DNA of 64,000 nt from Serinicoccus chungangensis (GCF_001483745.1 NZ_LQBL01000027.1:248001-312000), one strand, 5' to 3'; counted from the first letter of the stretch, positions 43,761-53,955 are shown. Made by a program: numbers and translations. Notes: generated by a model from the letters alone, not told the origin.

Positions 43761-44912
43761 TCACCCGCCGAGCGGGAGCGTGCCGGCGTCGGGGTCGCCG
43801 CCGCCGAACCGGCCCGGCGTGCCGTGACCGGGCACCCCTCCCCCGGCCTCCGGCGGCGGGGTGAGGCCGAGGTGCTGCCACGCGGACGGGCTGGCCGCGC
43901 GACCGCGGGGGGTGCGGATCATGAAGCCCTCGCGGACGAGGTAGGGCTCGGCCACGGTCTCCACGGTGTCGGGCTCCTCGCCCACGGCCACCGCGAGCGT
44001 CGACAACCCCACCGGCCCGCCGCGGAAGCGCGTGCACAGCGCCTCCAGCACCGCCCGGTCGAGCCGGTCGAGACCCAGCGCGTCGACGTCGAAGAGCGCC
44101 AGCGCCTGGTGCGCGGCCGCCTCGTCCACGACGTGCTGGCCGTGGACCTGCGCCCAGTCACGGACCCGACGCAGCAGGCGGTTCGCGATGCGCGGGGTGC
44201 CCCGCGACCGGGAGGCGATCTGCGTGATCCCCGGCTCGTCGGCCTCGATCTCCAGCAGCGCCGCGTTGCGGTGCAGGATGGTCACGAGGTCCTCGGTGGC
44301 GTAGTAGTCGAGGTGCCCGGTGAAGCCGAAGCGGTCGCGCAGCGGCGCGGGCAGCAGCCCCGCGCGGGTGGTGGCCCCGACCACGGTGAACGGCGGCAGC
44401 TCCAGGGGGATGGCCGTGGCGCCCGGGCCCTTCCCGACGATGACGTCGACCCGGAAGTCCTCCATCGCGAGGTAGAGCATCTCCTCGGCCGGCCGTGACA
44501 TCCGGTGGATCTCGTCGAGGAAGAGCACCTCGCCCTCCACCAGCGAGGACAGGACGGCCGCCAGGTCGCCGGCGTGCTGGATGGCCGGTCCGCTGGTGAT
44601 GCGGATGGGCTGCTCCAGCTCGCCGGCGATGATCATGGCCAGCGTGGTCTTGCCCAGCCCGGGCGGGCCGGAGAGCAGGACGTGGTCCGGCGGGCTGCCC
44701 CGCCGCCGGGCCGCCTCGAGGACGAGGCCGAGCTGGTCGCGCACCCGCCCCTGTCCGGGGAAGTCGGCCAGTCGGCGCGGCCGCAGGGCCGCCTCGATCC
44801 GGCGCTCCTCGTCGCTGCCCGAGGGGTCGACGACCCGCTCGCCGTCGGGGTATGCCTCGGGCACCTCGACCTCGTAGGACCCGTCGGTCGTCCCCTCCCC
44901 GGCGCCGGTCAC
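43761..44912 (-). CDS. ruvB: Holliday junction branch-migration ATPase RuvB
   Basis: A 383-residue AAA+ motor: Walker [21 protein letters not shown], Walker [20 protein letters not shown], sensor [20 protein letters not shown], and a winged-helix C-terminus ([18 protein letters not shown]). N- and C-terminal extensions are low complexity. GTG 44910-44912 overlaps the ruvA stop by four bases. It drives branch migration with RuvA. Confidence 0.96.
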   Translation of the reverse strand: MTGAGEGTTDGSYEVEVPEAYPDGERVVDPSGSDEERRIEAALRPRRLADFPGQGRVRDQLGLVLEAARRRGSPPDHVLLSGPPGLGKTTLAMIIAGELEQPIRITSGPAIQHAGDLAAVLSSLVEGEVLFLDEIHRMSRPAEEMLYLAMEDFRVDVIVGKGPGATAIPLELPPFTVVGATTRAGLLPAPLRDRFGFTGHLDYYATEDLVTILHRNAALLEIEADEPGITQIASRSRGTPRIANRLLRRVRDWAQVHGQHVVDEAAAHQALALFDVDALGLDRLDRAVLEALCTRFRGGPVGLSTLAVAVGEEPDTVETVAEPYLVREGFMIRTPRGRAASPSAWQHLGLTPPPEAGGGVPGHGTPGRFGGGDPDAGTLPLGG

Positions 44913-45526
44913 CGGCCGAGCTCCCGCAGGGTCGCGCGCAGCAGGGCGGCCACGTCGGTGGGCGCGTCCGCACCCTTGGTCACGGCGCCGAGGGCGCCGT
45001 CCGCCTGCCGCGTGGTCCACCCCAGCCCCTGCAGCGCCTCCCGCACCTGGGTGTGCACCGCGTCCTCGCCGGCCCCGCCGCCCGGTGCCGCACCCGCCCC
45101 GCCGGCCAGACCGGGCTCGACACCCATCGCCAGGATCTTGTCCTTGAGCTCCAGGACCAGTCGCTCGGCCGACTTGCGGCCGATGCCCGGCACCTTGGTG
45201 AGGGCCACGAGGTCGCCCTGGGCCAGCGCGGCCCGGACGTCGGCGGGCGAGTGGACGGACAGCATGGCCAGCGCGAGCCGGGGCCCGACACCGCTCACCG
45301 TCTGGACCTGCTCGAAGAGCGCCTTGGCGTCGGCCCCCGCGAAGCCGTAGAGCGTGAGCGATTCCTCGCGGACGACGAGGGTGGTCTCCAGGGTGAGCTC
45401 CTGGCCGGTCCGGCAGCCGGACGCGGTCTCCGGCGTGGTGTGCACGAGCAGACCGACACCGCCCACCTCGACGACAACGTGGTCGAGACCGACGTGGCGG
45501 ACGGGTCCGCGGACCGAGGCGATCAC
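44909..45526 (-). CDS. ruvA: Holliday junction DNA helicase subunit RuvA
   Basis: A 205-residue RuvA: OB-fold N-terminus ([20 protein letters not shown]), two helix-hairpin-helix motifs ([14 protein letters not shown] and [19 protein letters not shown]) and a C-terminal RuvB-binding domain after a Gly/Ala linker. GTG 45524-45526 overlaps the ruvC stop by four bases. Confidence 0.96.
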   Translation of the reverse strand: MIASVRGPVRHVGLDHVVVEVGGVGLLVHTTPETASGCRTGQELTLETTLVVREESLTLYGFAGADAKALFEQVQTVSGVGPRLALAMLSVHSPADVRAALAQGDLVALTKVPGIGRKSAERLVLELKDKILAMGVEPGLAGGAGAAPGGGAGEDAVHTQVREALQGLGWTTRQADGALGAVTKGADAPTDVAALLRATLRELGR

Positions 45527-46194
45527 CGGGGGTTCCTCCTGCTGCTGGTGGTGGCGGCTCGACCGCCCGCGCGCGCCGAGGCGCGGGAGGTGGCCGAGCG
45601 GGCGGCGGTGCGGTGCTCGGCGTGCAGCTGGGCGAGCCGGTTCGGCGCCGCCCGGGACGCCTGGTCCTCGGCGTCCTGGAGCCGGTTGCGGTCGCCGGCG
45701 GCGTCGTCGGCGCGGACCCGGGCCGCCCCTCGCCACAGGTGGCAGATTGCGAGTGCGAGCGCGTCGGCGGCGTCCGCCGGGCGGGGCGCCTGTTCCAGGG
45801 TGAGGATGCGCGTCACCATGTGGGTGACCTGGGCCTTGTCCGCCCGTCCGTTGCCGGTGACGGCGGCCTTGACCTCCGAGGGGGTGTGCAACACCAGGGG
45901 CAGCCCGAGCCGGGCGGCGGCCAGCATGGGCACGGCCGACGCCTGCGCCACGCCCATGATGCTGCTGTTGCGCGTGCTGGCGAAGACCCGCTCCACGGCC
46001 ACCGCGTCAGGTCGCGTGCGGGCGAGCCACTCGTCGATCTCCGTCTGCAGGGTGAGCAGGCGCTCGGCCGGCTCGTCCCCCGGAGGGGTCCGGACCACAC
46101 CCACCTCCACGAGCCGCAGCGAGCGCCCCGGGAGCCCCTCGACGACCCCGAGACCGCACCGGGTGAGACCGGGGTCGACGCCGAGCACGCGCAT
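45523..46194 (-). CDS. ruvC: Holliday junction resolvase RuvC
   Basis: A 223-residue RNase H-fold resolvase: [20 protein letters not shown] with the first catalytic Asp, [20 protein letters not shown] with Glu, and [18 protein letters not shown] with the last acidic pair. The C-terminal ~50 residues are an Arg/Ala-rich extension beyond the fold. ATG 46192-46194. The ruvC-ruvA-ruvB genes overlap by four bases at each junction. Confidence 0.95.
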   Translation of the reverse strand: MRVLGVDPGLTRCGLGVVEGLPGRSLRLVEVGVVRTPPGDEPAERLLTLQTEIDEWLARTRPDAVAVERVFASTRNSSIMGVAQASAVPMLAAARLGLPLVLHTPSEVKAAVTGNGRADKAQVTHMVTRILTLEQAPRPADAADALALAICHLWRGAARVRADDAAGDRNRLQDAEDQASRAAPNRLAQLHAEHRTAARSATSRASARAGGRAATTSSRRNPR

Positions 46195-46363
46195 ACCGCT
46201 CCCGTTCGATGGTGTGGACAGATGTTCGGACACCACGCTACAAGCCCGGGCGGCCGTGCCCGCGCACGACACACCCTCCGGGCGGGAGCCGCCGGAACAG
46301 CTCGGACCTCGCTGCGCTCGGCCGGCTTCCTGCTTCCAGCAGTCAGGCTCGCTGCGCTCGCGA

Positions 46364-47125
46364 CTACTCGAGCTCGGCGAGGACCTCGTCGGGGATGTCG
46401 GCGTTGCTGTAGACGTTCTGGACGTCGTCGCAGTCCTCCAGGGCGTCGATGACCCGGATGACCTTCTTGGCGCCGTCGGCGTCCAGCGGCACCTGCATGC
46501 TGGGGACGAAGGTCACCTCCGCCGAGTCGTAGTCCAGCCCGGCCTCCTGCAGCGCGGTCCGGACCGCCACGACGTCGCCGGCCTCGGAGATGACCTCGAA
46601 GGACTCGCCCACGTCCTCGACCTCCTCGGCGCCCGACTCGAGCACGATCTCGAGCAGCGAGTCCTCGCTGGCCTCCCCGCTCTCCTGCTCCTTGGGCACG
46701 ACGACCTGGCCCTTGCGCTCGAAGAGGTAGGCCACCGAACCGCTGTCGGCCATCGAGCCCCCGTTGCGGGAGAGTGCCGTGCGCACCTCCATCACGGCGC
46801 GGTTCTTGTTGTCGGTGAGGCACTCGATGTAGAGGGCGACGCCCCCCGGGGCGTACCCCTCGTAGACCAGCGCCTCGTAGCTCGCGCCGCCGGCCTCGGC
46901 GCCCGACCCGCGCTTGACGGCGCGGTCGATGTTGTCGTTGGGCACCGAGCTCTTCTTGGCCTTCTGGATGGCGTCGTAGAGGGTCGGGTTGCCGGTCGGG
47001 TCGCCCCCGCCCATGCGGGCCGCGACCTCGATGTTCTTGATGAGCTTGGCGAAGAGGTTGGCCCGCTTGGCGTCGATCGCGGCCTTCTTGTGCTTGGTCG
47101 TCGCCCACTTGGAGTGGCCACTCAT
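46364..47125 (-). CDS. YebC/PmpR-family protein
   Basis: A 253-residue YebC-like protein: [60 protein letters not shown] and [11 protein letters not shown]. Members act as transcription factors or, as shown for some, relieve ribosome stalling. ATG 47123-47125 with GAGGAGC upstream. It precedes ruvC, separated by ~170 bp in which no gene is seen; the order yebC-ruvCAB is conserved in actinobacteria. Confidence 0.93.
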   Translation of the reverse strand: MSGHSKWATTKHKKAAIDAKRANLFAKLIKNIEVAARMGGGDPTGNPTLYDAIQKAKKSSVPNDNIDRAVKRGSGAEAGGASYEALVYEGYAPGGVALYIECLTDNKNRAVMEVRTALSRNGGSMADSGSVAYLFERKGQVVVPKEQESGEASEDSLLEIVLESGAEEVEDVGESFEVISEAGDVVAVRTALQEAGLDYDSAEVTFVPSMQVPLDADGAKKVIRVIDALEDCDDVQNVYSNADIPDEVLAELE

Positions 47126-47389
47126 CGTTGCTCCTCGATCTGTCGACGTGCGGGTCAGGTATGCCGTGCCCGTCCCGGTCGGCGGCGCGGGCACCAGCTC
47201 CTCAGGTTACCTGCCGGACAGGGCCGGGCTGACGGACCCGACCGACCGCCGGGCGCCCCCGGGGGTGCGCACGCGCCGAGGACCAGATCATCCGCCACTC
47301 TTGCCCCAGGCACATCGCGTACCGCATAGTAATGAGCGCCGGAGCAACGTCCCTGCTCAGGCCACCCCTCCCATCCTCCTGGAGTCATC

Positions 47390-49720
47390 GTGCGACGACC
47401 GTCCCTCGTCGGCCTCACCCTCGCTCTCGTCCTCTCCCTCACCGGCGCACCGGCGACGGCCGCCCCGCAGGAGCAGGACGCGGCGCAGGACGCCCTCCCC
47501 TACGCCCAGCAGGCCGACTCGGTCGAGCCCGTGCAGACCGCCGAGGAGCTCGGGGAGACCACGGTGGTCACGGACAGCTCGGTGCTGCCGGCCCCGGTGC
47601 CCGGCTCCGAGGTCTACCCGGTGCCGGCCGACGGCAGCTACGACATCACCGGCGGCGGCTTCGGCCACCGCATCGGCATGTCGCAGTGGGGGGCCCACGG
47701 TGCCGGCCTCCAGGGCCTGTCGCACGAGCGGATCCTCTCCTTCTACTACCCCGGCACCCGCCTGGAGACCTGGTCGGCCGCCGACATCTCCGTCGGCATC
47801 ACCATCGACCACGACGGGGTGACCCAGGTGGCGCACCGCAGCGGGCTGCGCGTCGGCGCCGCGGCGGGCGGCACCACCTACGCCCTGCCGTCCGGGCGCA
47901 GCCAGTGGCGCGTCCGCGCGACGAGCGGCTCGGCCTCCTCCTGCGTCCTGCAGGGGTATGACGGCTCCTCCTGGTCGACCTGGTGGCCCTCGGGCATGTC
48001 CCGGCGCTGCCCGGTGACCTTCAGCTCCCCCTCGGAGAAGAGCGTCGACCTCGTCCTGCCGGACGGCTCGCGGCGCATCTACCGCGGCGCGGTGACGGCC
48101 ACCCACCACGGCAGCACCGCGCTGGCCACCGTCAACCACCTGCCGCGGGAGCACTACCTGCGCTCGGTGGTCGCCGCCGAGATGGGCCCGTCCTTCCACC
48201 CCGAGGCGCTGCAGGCCCAGTCGGTCGCCGCCCGGACCTACGCCGAGCGCAGCGCCAGCACGAGCTACTACGACATCTGCGACACCACCGCGTGCCAGGC
48301 ATACCGGGGCCGTGGGGTGCGTCGCAGCGACGGCAGCATCAGCTCCTACGAGTACGCCGCCAACACCGGCGCGGTCGACGCGACGGCCGGGCAGGTGCTG
48401 ACCTTCGCCTTCCCGAACGGGCGGCGGCTCGCGACGACGATGTACTCGGCCTCGACCGGCGGTCAGACGATCGCCTCGGGCAACGGCCACGACTACCTCA
48501 CCGCCCAGCGCGACCCGTACGACGCCGTGGCGGCCAACCCCCGGCACCGCTGGAGCGCCTCGCTGCCGCGGACCTCGCTGCAGCAGCGCTACGGCATCCA
48601 CCGGGTGGAGCGCATCCAGGTGCTGACCCGTGACGGGGTGGGCGCGTGGGGCGGGCGGATCCTCACCGCCCGGGTCGAAGGCTTCACCTCCGGCGGGCAG
48701 TACACCTGGGCGCACGCCACCGGCACCGGCCTCATGCTCGCCCGCTACTGGCCGACGTGGTCCGACGGGCTCTCCTCGGACTACTTCACCTTCGCCTCGC
48801 CCGCCCCGGCGCCCACCGGACCGGTCCGGCTCGGCGGCACCGACCGCTACGGCACCGCGGCGACCGTGGCCGAGCAGTGGTCCCCCGGCCTCGAGGTGGT
48901 CTACATCGTGTCCGGCCAGGACTACCCCGACGCGCTGGCCGCCTCGGCCCGGGCCGGGGTCTACGACGCCCCGATCCTGCTCAGCCGGGCGGACGACCTG
49001 CCCGGCGCCACGCGGCGCGCGCTGACCCGGTTGCGGCCGGACCGGCTCGTCGTGCTCGGGGGCAGCGAGGCGGTGAGCGGCACGGTCCTCACCGAGCTGC
49101 GCTCCTACGCCCGCACCGGGCGGGTGGACCGCGTGGCGGGGACCGACCGCTACGCCACCGCCGCCGCGCTCTCCGACTACTACCCCTCCCGCGTCGACCG
49201 GGTGCTGCTCGCCAGCGGGCAGGCGTTCCCCGACGCGCTGGCCGGGGCCGCGGTCGCCAACGGCGAGCAGGTGCCGCTGCTCCTCACCCGGGGGGACGAG
49301 CTGCACCCGAGCACGCGACGTGCCCTGGAGCGGCTGCGCCCGCGCGAGGTGGTCGTCCTCGGCGGCGACGGCGCAGTCTCGGCATCGGTCCTGCGCGAGG
49401 CGGGTCGCTACGCCTCCGCCGGCGCCCAGCGCTGGGCCGGCACCGACCGCTACCGCACCGCGGCCAAGATCGCCGCGACCTTCCCCCGGAGCACCGAGCC
49501 CTCGTTCGTCGCGCTCGGCACCGACTTCCCGGACGCCCTCGTCGCGGCCGCCCTCGCGGGGCGCAACGACGCGCCGCTGGTGCTCACCCGCGGGGACCGG
49601 GTGGTGCGTGGCGCCGACCTGGCGCTCACCCACCTGCGGCCGGGCTCGATGTACGTCCTCGGCGGCGACTCGGGGATCACCGACACCACGATGACCGCCC
49701 TGGGGCGCTACCTGCGCTGA
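47390..49720 (+). CDS. secreted SpoIID/LytB-domain protein with three cell-wall-binding repeats (CWB2)
   Basis: A 776-residue exported protein. A signal peptide (VRRPSLVGLTLALVLSLTGA, cleavage after ATAA) is followed by GGGFGHRIGMSQWGAHGAGL, then the SpoIID domain (LPREHYLRSVVAAEMGPSFH, QAQSVAARTYAERS, ASTGGQT), which in relatives cleaves denuded peptidoglycan glycans. The last ~290 residues contain three CWB2 repeats (GGTDRYGTAATVAEQW, AGTDRYATAAALSDYY, AGTDRYRTAAKIAATF) that bind cell-wall polymers. GTG 47390 has CCTGGAG upstream. It lies in the 264-bp-upstream gap from yebC, transcribed oppositely, interrupting the conserved pdxT-yebC order. Probable role in wall remodelling at the cell surface. 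Confidence 0.9.
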   Translation: MRRPSLVGLTLALVLSLTGAPATAAPQEQDAAQDALPYAQQADSVEPVQTAEELGETTVVTDSSVLPAPVPGSEVYPVPADGSYDITGGGFGHRIGMSQWGAHGAGLQGLSHERILSFYYPGTRLETWSAADISVGITIDHDGVTQVAHRSGLRVGAAAGGTTYALPSGRSQWRVRATSGSASSCVLQGYDGSSWSTWWPSGMSRRCPVTFSSPSEKSVDLVLPDGSRRIYRGAVTATHHGSTALATVNHLPREHYLRSVVAAEMGPSFHPEALQAQSVAARTYAERSASTSYYDICDTTACQAYRGRGVRRSDGSISSYEYAANTGAVDATAGQVLTFAFPNGRRLATTMYSASTGGQTIASGNGHDYLTAQRDPYDAVAANPRHRWSASLPRTSLQQRYGIHRVERIQVLTRDGVGAWGGRILTARVEGFTSGGQYTWAHATGTGLMLARYWPTWSDGLSSDYFTFASPAPAPTGPVRLGGTDRYGTAATVAEQWSPGLEVVYIVSGQDYPDALAASARAGVYDAPILLSRADDLPGATRRALTRLRPDRLVVLGGSEAVSGTVLTELRSYARTGRVDRVAGTDRYATAAALSDYYPSRVDRVLLASGQAFPDALAGAAVANGEQVPLLLTRGDELHPSTRRALERLRPREVVVLGGDGAVSASVLREAGRYASAGAQRWAGTDRYRTAAKIAATFPRSTEPSFVALGTDFPDALVAAALAGRNDAPLVLTRGDRVVRGADLALTHLRPGSMYVLGGDSGITDTTMTALGRYLR

Positions 49721-49796
49721 GGCCGTCGGCCGGCGCCGGGCACACCGCCGGCCGACGCCACGGCCGCTCGCCCAGCAGCCGGCCAGCGGGTACCCG

Positions 49797-50225
49797 ATGC
49801 GCAACCCGTTGCCGGTGCCGGGCGAGCAGTTCGTCGCCCGGCCCCGCGACCTGGCCGCCTGGGTCGTGGAGGTGGACGGCACGCTCGCCGGTCACGTCGC
49901 CGTCGACCGGGTGGAGGACGGGGAGATCGGCCGGGGCTTCCTCGCCGCGACCGGTATGCCGCTCGCTCGGCTCGGGTCCGTCTCCACCCTCTTCGTCGGG
50001 CCGGGCCGGGCGGGGCTCGGCCTGGGCGGGCGGCTGCTGGACACCGCCGTCGGCTGGGCCCGCGAGCAGGGGCTGACGCCGGTGCTCGACGTGTTCCCCG
50101 GCCACGCGGTCGCGCGGGCGCTCTACCTGCGCCGGGGCTGGCGGGACGTCGCCACGCTGCGGCCGGACTGGGTGCCCGACCACGCGGACGACCTCGTCCT
50201 CATGGTCCTGCCGGACTCAGCCTGA
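49797..50225 (+). CDS. GNAT-type acetyltransferase, possibly N-terminally truncated
   Basis: A 142-residue GNAT fold: [20 protein letters not shown], the acetyl-CoA strand and loop [27 protein letters not shown], and [17 protein letters not shown]. The protein opens at MRNPLPVP, whereas in-frame codons upstream read PLAQQPASGYP, which resembles the missing first helix of such enzymes as I remember them, with no start codon before it. So the 5' end may be lost, or an unusual start may be used. Substrate unknown. Its stop overlaps the convergent pdxT stop. Confidence 0.75.
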   Translation: MRNPLPVPGEQFVARPRDLAAWVVEVDGTLAGHVAVDRVEDGEIGRGFLAATGMPLARLGSVSTLFVGPGRAGLGLGGRLLDTAVGWAREQGLTPVLDVFPGHAVARALYLRRGWRDVATLRPDWVPDHADDLVLMVLPDSA

Positions 50226-50834
50226 GCAGAGCTCGACGAAGAGCGCGTGCACCCGGTGGTCGCCGGTCACCTCGGGATGGAAGCTCGTGGCGAGCAGGTG
50301 TCCCTGCCGGACGGCGACGGGGTGGCCCTCCACGGCGGCGAGGACCTCGACCTCCTCGCCCAGCCGCTCCACCCAGGGCGCGCGGATGAACACCGCGGGG
50401 AACGGGCGGTCGGGATCGGGCAGCCCGGCGATCTGCAGGTCGGTCTCGAAGCTGTCGACCTGGCGCCCGAAGGCGTTGCGCCGCACGGTCATGTCGATGC
50501 CGCCGAAGGTCTGCTGCTCGGGGTGCCCGTCGAGGATCTCGTCGGCGAGCTGGATCATCCCGGCGCACGAGCCGTAGACCGGCAGCCCCGCGGCGACGAG
50601 GCGCCGGATCGGCTCGTGCAGCCCGAAGATCCGGCACAGCCGGTCGATGGTCGTGGACTCCCCGCCGGGGATGACCAGGCCGTCCAGGCCCTCCAGCTCG
50701 CGGGGCCGACGGACCAGCCGCGGGTCGGCCCCGACGGCGTCCAGCGCGGCGACGTGCTCGCGCACGTCCCCCTGGACGGAGAGGACGCCGACGACGGGGC
50801 GCCGGGGCTCCGGCTGCTGGTCGGCCTCGCTCAC
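50217..50834 (-). CDS. pdxT: pyridoxal 5'-phosphate synthase glutaminase subunit
   Basis: A 205-residue class I amidotransferase: [35 protein letters not shown], the nucleophile Cys in [14 protein letters not shown] and the His in [16 protein letters not shown]. It supplies ammonia to PdxS. GTG 50832-50834 overlaps the pdxS stop by four bases. Confidence 0.95.
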   Translation of the reverse strand: MSEADQQPEPRRPVVGVLSVQGDVREHVAALDAVGADPRLVRRPRELEGLDGLVIPGGESTTIDRLCRIFGLHEPIRRLVAAGLPVYGSCAGMIQLADEILDGHPEQQTFGGIDMTVRRNAFGRQVDSFETDLQIAGLPDPDRPFPAVFIRAPWVERLGEEVEVLAAVEGHPVAVRQGHLLATSFHPEVTGDHRVHALFVELCSG

Positions 50835-51730
50835 CAGCCGCGCTCGGCGAGCCGGTGCGGCTGCGGGATGTCGTCGACGTTGATCCCGACCATGGCCTCG
50901 CCCAGGCCGCGGGAGACCTCGGCGAGGGTGTCGGGGTCGTCGTGGAAGGTGGTGGCCTTGACGATGGCGGCGGCCCGCTGCGCGGGGTTGCCCGCCTTGA
51001 AGATGCCCGAGCCGACGAAGACGCCCTCGGCCCCCAGCTGCATCATCATCGCCGCGTCGGCGGGGGTGGCGATGCCGCCCGCGGTGAAGAGGACCACCGG
51101 CAGCTTCCCGGCGCGCGCGACCTCCTTGACGAGGTCGTAGGGTGCCTGCAGCTCCTTGGCCGCGACGTAGAGCTCGTCGTCGGCCAGCGACGAGAGCCGG
51201 TTGATCTCGCCGCGGATCGAGCGCATGTGCGTGGTGGCGTTGGACACGTCGCCGGTGCCCGCCTCGCCCTTGGACCGGATCATCGCCGCCCCCTCGGTGA
51301 TGCGGCGCAGCGCCTCGCCCAGGTTGGTCGCGCCGCAGACGAAGGGCACGGTGAAGGCCCACTTGTCGATGTGGTGGGCGTAGTCGGCCGGGGTGAGCAC
51401 CTCGGACTCGTCGACGTAGTCCACGCCGAGGCTCTGCAGCACCTGCGCCTCGACGAAGTGGCCGATGCGGGCCTTGGCCATGACGGGGATCGAGACGGCC
51501 TCGATGATGCCGTCGATCATGTCGGGGTCGCTCATCCGGGACACCCCGCCCTGCGCCCTGATGTCGGCCGGCACCCGCTCGAGCGCCATGACGGCGACGG
51601 CCCCCGCGTCCTCGGCGATCTTGGCCTGCTCGGGGGTGACGACGTCCATGATGACGCCGCCCTTGAGCATGTCGGCCATGCCGCGCTTGACGCGGGTGGT
51701 GCCGGTGGTGGGCTGGGTGGGCTCGGACAT
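50831..51730 (-). CDS. pdxS: pyridoxal 5'-phosphate synthase lyase subunit
   Basis: A 299-residue TIM barrel: [20 protein letters not shown] with the first catalytic Asp, [20 protein letters not shown] with the catalytic Lys region, and [20 protein letters not shown]. Makes PLP from ribose 5-phosphate, glyceraldehyde 3-phosphate and ammonia from PdxT. ATG 51728-51730. The C-terminus ends RLAERGW, as is typical. Confidence 0.96.
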   Translation of the reverse strand: MSEPTQPTTGTTRVKRGMADMLKGGVIMDVVTPEQAKIAEDAGAVAVMALERVPADIRAQGGVSRMSDPDMIDGIIEAVSIPVMAKARIGHFVEAQVLQSLGVDYVDESEVLTPADYAHHIDKWAFTVPFVCGATNLGEALRRITEGAAMIRSKGEAGTGDVSNATTHMRSIRGEINRLSSLADDELYVAAKELQAPYDLVKEVARAGKLPVVLFTAGGIATPADAAMMMQLGAEGVFVGSGIFKAGNPAQRAAAIVKATTFHDDPDTLAEVSRGLGEAMVGINVDDIPQPHRLAERGW

Positions 51731-51890
51731 GCCTGGGGGCCTCTCGTGCTCGGTCGCTGTGCGGTGGGTTCGGGTGGGGTCTGCGGGCGGTGGGTTGGCC
51801 CGCGGTGGCGTCGGCGTGCGCCGCGCCCCCCAGTCTACGGACCCGCCGGCTCGCTGCTGGACCACGTGTGCCGCTTCCCCCGCCCGCCAG

Positions 51891-52008
51891 CCTGAGCAGA
51901 GAAAACGTCCCGAGACAGGGGTTGCAACCCCTGCTCTGGGAGCGTTTCTCTGCTCAGGTCCGGATGGCGAGGCCCGGCCCCTGCTCGGGGAGCGTCTCTC
52001 TGCTCAGG
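51891..52008. repeat. 68-bp imperfect palindrome plus a repeated half-site, pdxS-HIT gap
   Basis: 51891-51958 is a near-palindrome: outer arms CCTGAGCAGAGAAA/TTTCTCTGCTCAGG perfect, and a perfect inner tip CAGGGGTTGCAACCCCTG. Its right half (CCCCTGCTCNGGGAGCGT and TCTCTGCTCAGG) recurs at 51978-52008, and the HIT gene stop lies within that second copy. It fills much of the gap between HIT (upstream) and pdxS (downstream, both minus strand, separate promoters). Possibly a terminator for HIT transcription or a REP-like element. Confidence 0.7.
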
Positions 52009-52552
52009 CCGGCCAGGCGGCGGCGAGCTGCTCCCGGACGTCGGCGAGCAGCTGCGGCAAGGCCTTGGTCTGCCCGACGATCGGCAGGAAGTTGGCGTCG
52101 CCCATCCAGCGCGGCACGACGTGCTGATGCAGATGGGCGGCGACGCCGGCGCCGGCGACCTCGCCCTGGTTCATCCCCAGGTTGAAGCCCGCCGGGTTGC
52201 TCGCCGCCTGGATCGCCCGGAGGGCCGCCTTGGTCAGCGCGGTGAACTCGGCCGTCTCCTCGTCGGTGAGGTCGAGGTAGAGCGGGACGTGCCGGTAGGG
52301 GCAGACCAGCAGGTGCCCGGGGTTGTAGGGGAAGAGGTTGAGGATGACGTAGCAGTGCTCCCCTCGGTGCACGACGAGGTCGTCCCCGCCCGCGCCGGAC
52401 GTCGCCGCGCAGAAGGGGCACCCGTCGCCGGCGTCCGCGCTGGGGCGCTCGCCGCGCACGTAGGCCATCCGGTGCGGCGTCCAGAGCCGCTCGAACCCGT
52501 CCTGCGACCCGGCGAAGGAGGTCGCGTCCTCCGGCTGCAGCTGCCCCGTCAT
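52004..52552 (-). CDS. HIT-family protein (AP4A phosphorylase-like)
   Basis: A 182-residue HIT protein: ERLWTPHRMAYVRGERPS, a Cys pair in GCPFCAA, YVILNLFPYNPGHLLVCPYR and the histidine triad VAAHLHQHVVPRW. Members cleave dinucleoside polyphosphates or adenylated products. ATG 52550-52552. In many actinobacteria HIT lies between thrS and pgsA; here thrS is close but the PI genes are absent from this spot. Confidence 0.9.
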   Translation of the reverse strand: MTGQLQPEDATSFAGSQDGFERLWTPHRMAYVRGERPSADAGDGCPFCAATSGAGGDDLVVHRGEHCYVILNLFPYNPGHLLVCPYRHVPLYLDLTDEETAEFTALTKAALRAIQAASNPAGFNLGMNQGEVAGAGVAAHLHQHVVPRWMGDANFLPIVGQTKALPQLLADVREQLAAAWPA

Positions 52553-52633
52553 GGCACGCAGTCTAGGGCCGCTCTCATCGCCCCCTCACCTGCGTCCGCG
52601 AGGCTGGGCGCGACCGTCGCCCGAGGAGGACGC

Positions 52634-53452
52634 ATGGCCGACCCCCGCACCGACCGCGGCCCGCTCGCCCTCTTCGTGCTGGGCAAGCCCCCGTCGTCAT
52701 CGAGCATCTTCCCCGAGGTCTTCGCCCTGCTCGGGCACCGCGGCGTCCGGGTGGAGGTATGCCTGCCGCACGACGGCCAGGCGCCGCCTCCTCCCGAGCA
52801 GGTGTCGTTGGTGGTGCACCGGGGCCTCCGCCCGGACGCCCTGGGGGTCGTCGAACGGCTGGCAGCCGCCGGCGTGCCCGCCGTCGACCCCGTGCCGGCG
52901 GTCCGGCTGCTGCGGCGGCACCAACGGCTGGAGGAGCGGCTGGCGCGCGCCGGGCTCCCGGTGCCGCCCTCGCGCCCCGTGCCGACCTGGGCCGACGTCC
53001 TCGTGGATGCCCGCGAGGAGCAGCGGGTGGTGAAGCGGCGTCGTCGGGGCCGGGGCCGCGGAGCCGAGGTGGTCGCCGGCCGGGCGGGCGACCTCCCGCC
53101 CGAGCCGCCCTTCCCCGGGCCCTACGTCACCCAGCCGTTCGTCCCGAACGACGGGCTGGACCGCAAGCTCTACGTCGTCGGGGACCGCGTCGCCGGCCTG
53201 CTCAAACCGTCCCCGCTGGTGGGCGGGCACGTGGAGACCGGGCGGCCCTTCGACGTGCCCGCCCCGCTGCAGGAGCTGGCCCTGGCCGCCGCCCGGACCT
53301 GCCGCCTGGACCTGGCGGGTGTTGACGTGGTGCTCGGGCCCGACGGGCCGGTGCTCGTCGACGTCAACGCCTTCCCCGGCTACCGCGGGGTGCCCGGGGC
53401 CCCGCAGGCCCTGGCCGACCTCGTCGCCGACCGGGTGGGAACAAGGCGGTGA
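52634..53452 (+). CDS. ATP-grasp-like protein (RimK/inositol kinase-like)
   Basis: A 272-residue protein. The core contains paired Lys/Glu ATP-binding positions and the Mg2+ segment LDLAGVDVVLGPDGPVLVDV followed by NAFPGYRGVPGAPQAL, resembling ATP-grasp ligases of the RimK/inositol-1,3,4-trisphosphate 5/6-kinase type. GAGGAGGACGC precedes ATG 52634. The GTGA overlap to the next gene (an F420-type oxidoreductase) indicates coupling. Substrate not recognisable; a Gly/Arg-rich insertion ([12 protein letters not shown]) is unusual. Confidence 0.7.
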   Translation: MADPRTDRGPLALFVLGKPPSSSSIFPEVFALLGHRGVRVEVCLPHDGQAPPPPEQVSLVVHRGLRPDALGVVERLAAAGVPAVDPVPAVRLLRRHQRLEERLARAGLPVPPSRPVPTWADVLVDAREEQRVVKRRRRGRGRGAEVVAGRAGDLPPEPPFPGPYVTQPFVPNDGLDRKLYVVGDRVAGLLKPSPLVGGHVETGRPFDVPAPLQELALAAARTCRLDLAGVDVVLGPDGPVLVDVNAFPGYRGVPGAPQALADLVADRVGTRR

Positions 53453-53955
53453 CCGCCGTGAGTTGCCCCAGCATGGACGACAACGAGCCCCAGCACGACC
53501 TGCGCGACGCCGCGATCGGTGACCCCACGGCATACCTGCCGGAGAAGAGCGAGTGGGTGGCCAGCCAGCTGCGCGACATCGACGCGGCGGGCGACACGGC
53601 GGCCGCCACCATCCAGGACCGGCCGGTCATGGTCATCACCATGCGCGGGGCCCGCAGCGGCCTGCTGCGCCGCGTGCCGCTCATGCGGGTCGAGCACGAG
53701 GGGGCCTATCTCGCGGTGGCCAGCAAGGGCGGGGCACCGGAGCACCCGGCGTGGTACCACAACCTCGTCAAGAACCCGGACGTCCTGGTCCAGGACGGCA
53801 CGAGCCAGCAGGCGCTGCGGGCGCGCGAGCTGGCGGACGGCCCCGAGCGCGACGCGTGGTGGGAGCGGGCCGTGGCAGCGTTCCCGAGCTACGCCGACTA
53901 CCAGGAGAAGACGGACCGGCTCATCCCGGTCTTCGTGCTCGAGCCGCTCTCCTAG
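53449..53955 (+). CDS. F420-dependent nitroreductase/DDN-family oxidoreductase
   Basis: A 168-residue split-barrel protein: QDRPVMVITMRGARSGLLRR, VPLMRVEHEGAYLAVASKGG, the conserved HPAWYHNLVKNPDVLVQDG and the C-terminal AAFPSYADYQEKTDRLIPVF. The family (Ddn-like) uses reduced F420 to reduce quinones or nitro compounds. GTG 53449 overlaps the ATP-grasp gene (GTGA); ATG 53473 is an alternative. The stop overlaps that of the convergent GNAT gene by four bases. Confidence 0.88.
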   Translation: MTAVSCPSMDDNEPQHDLRDAAIGDPTAYLPEKSEWVASQLRDIDAAGDTAAATIQDRPVMVITMRGARSGLLRRVPLMRVEHEGAYLAVASKGGAPEHPAWYHNLVKNPDVLVQDGTSQQALRARELADGPERDAWWERAVAAFPSYADYQEKTDRLIPVFVLEPLS

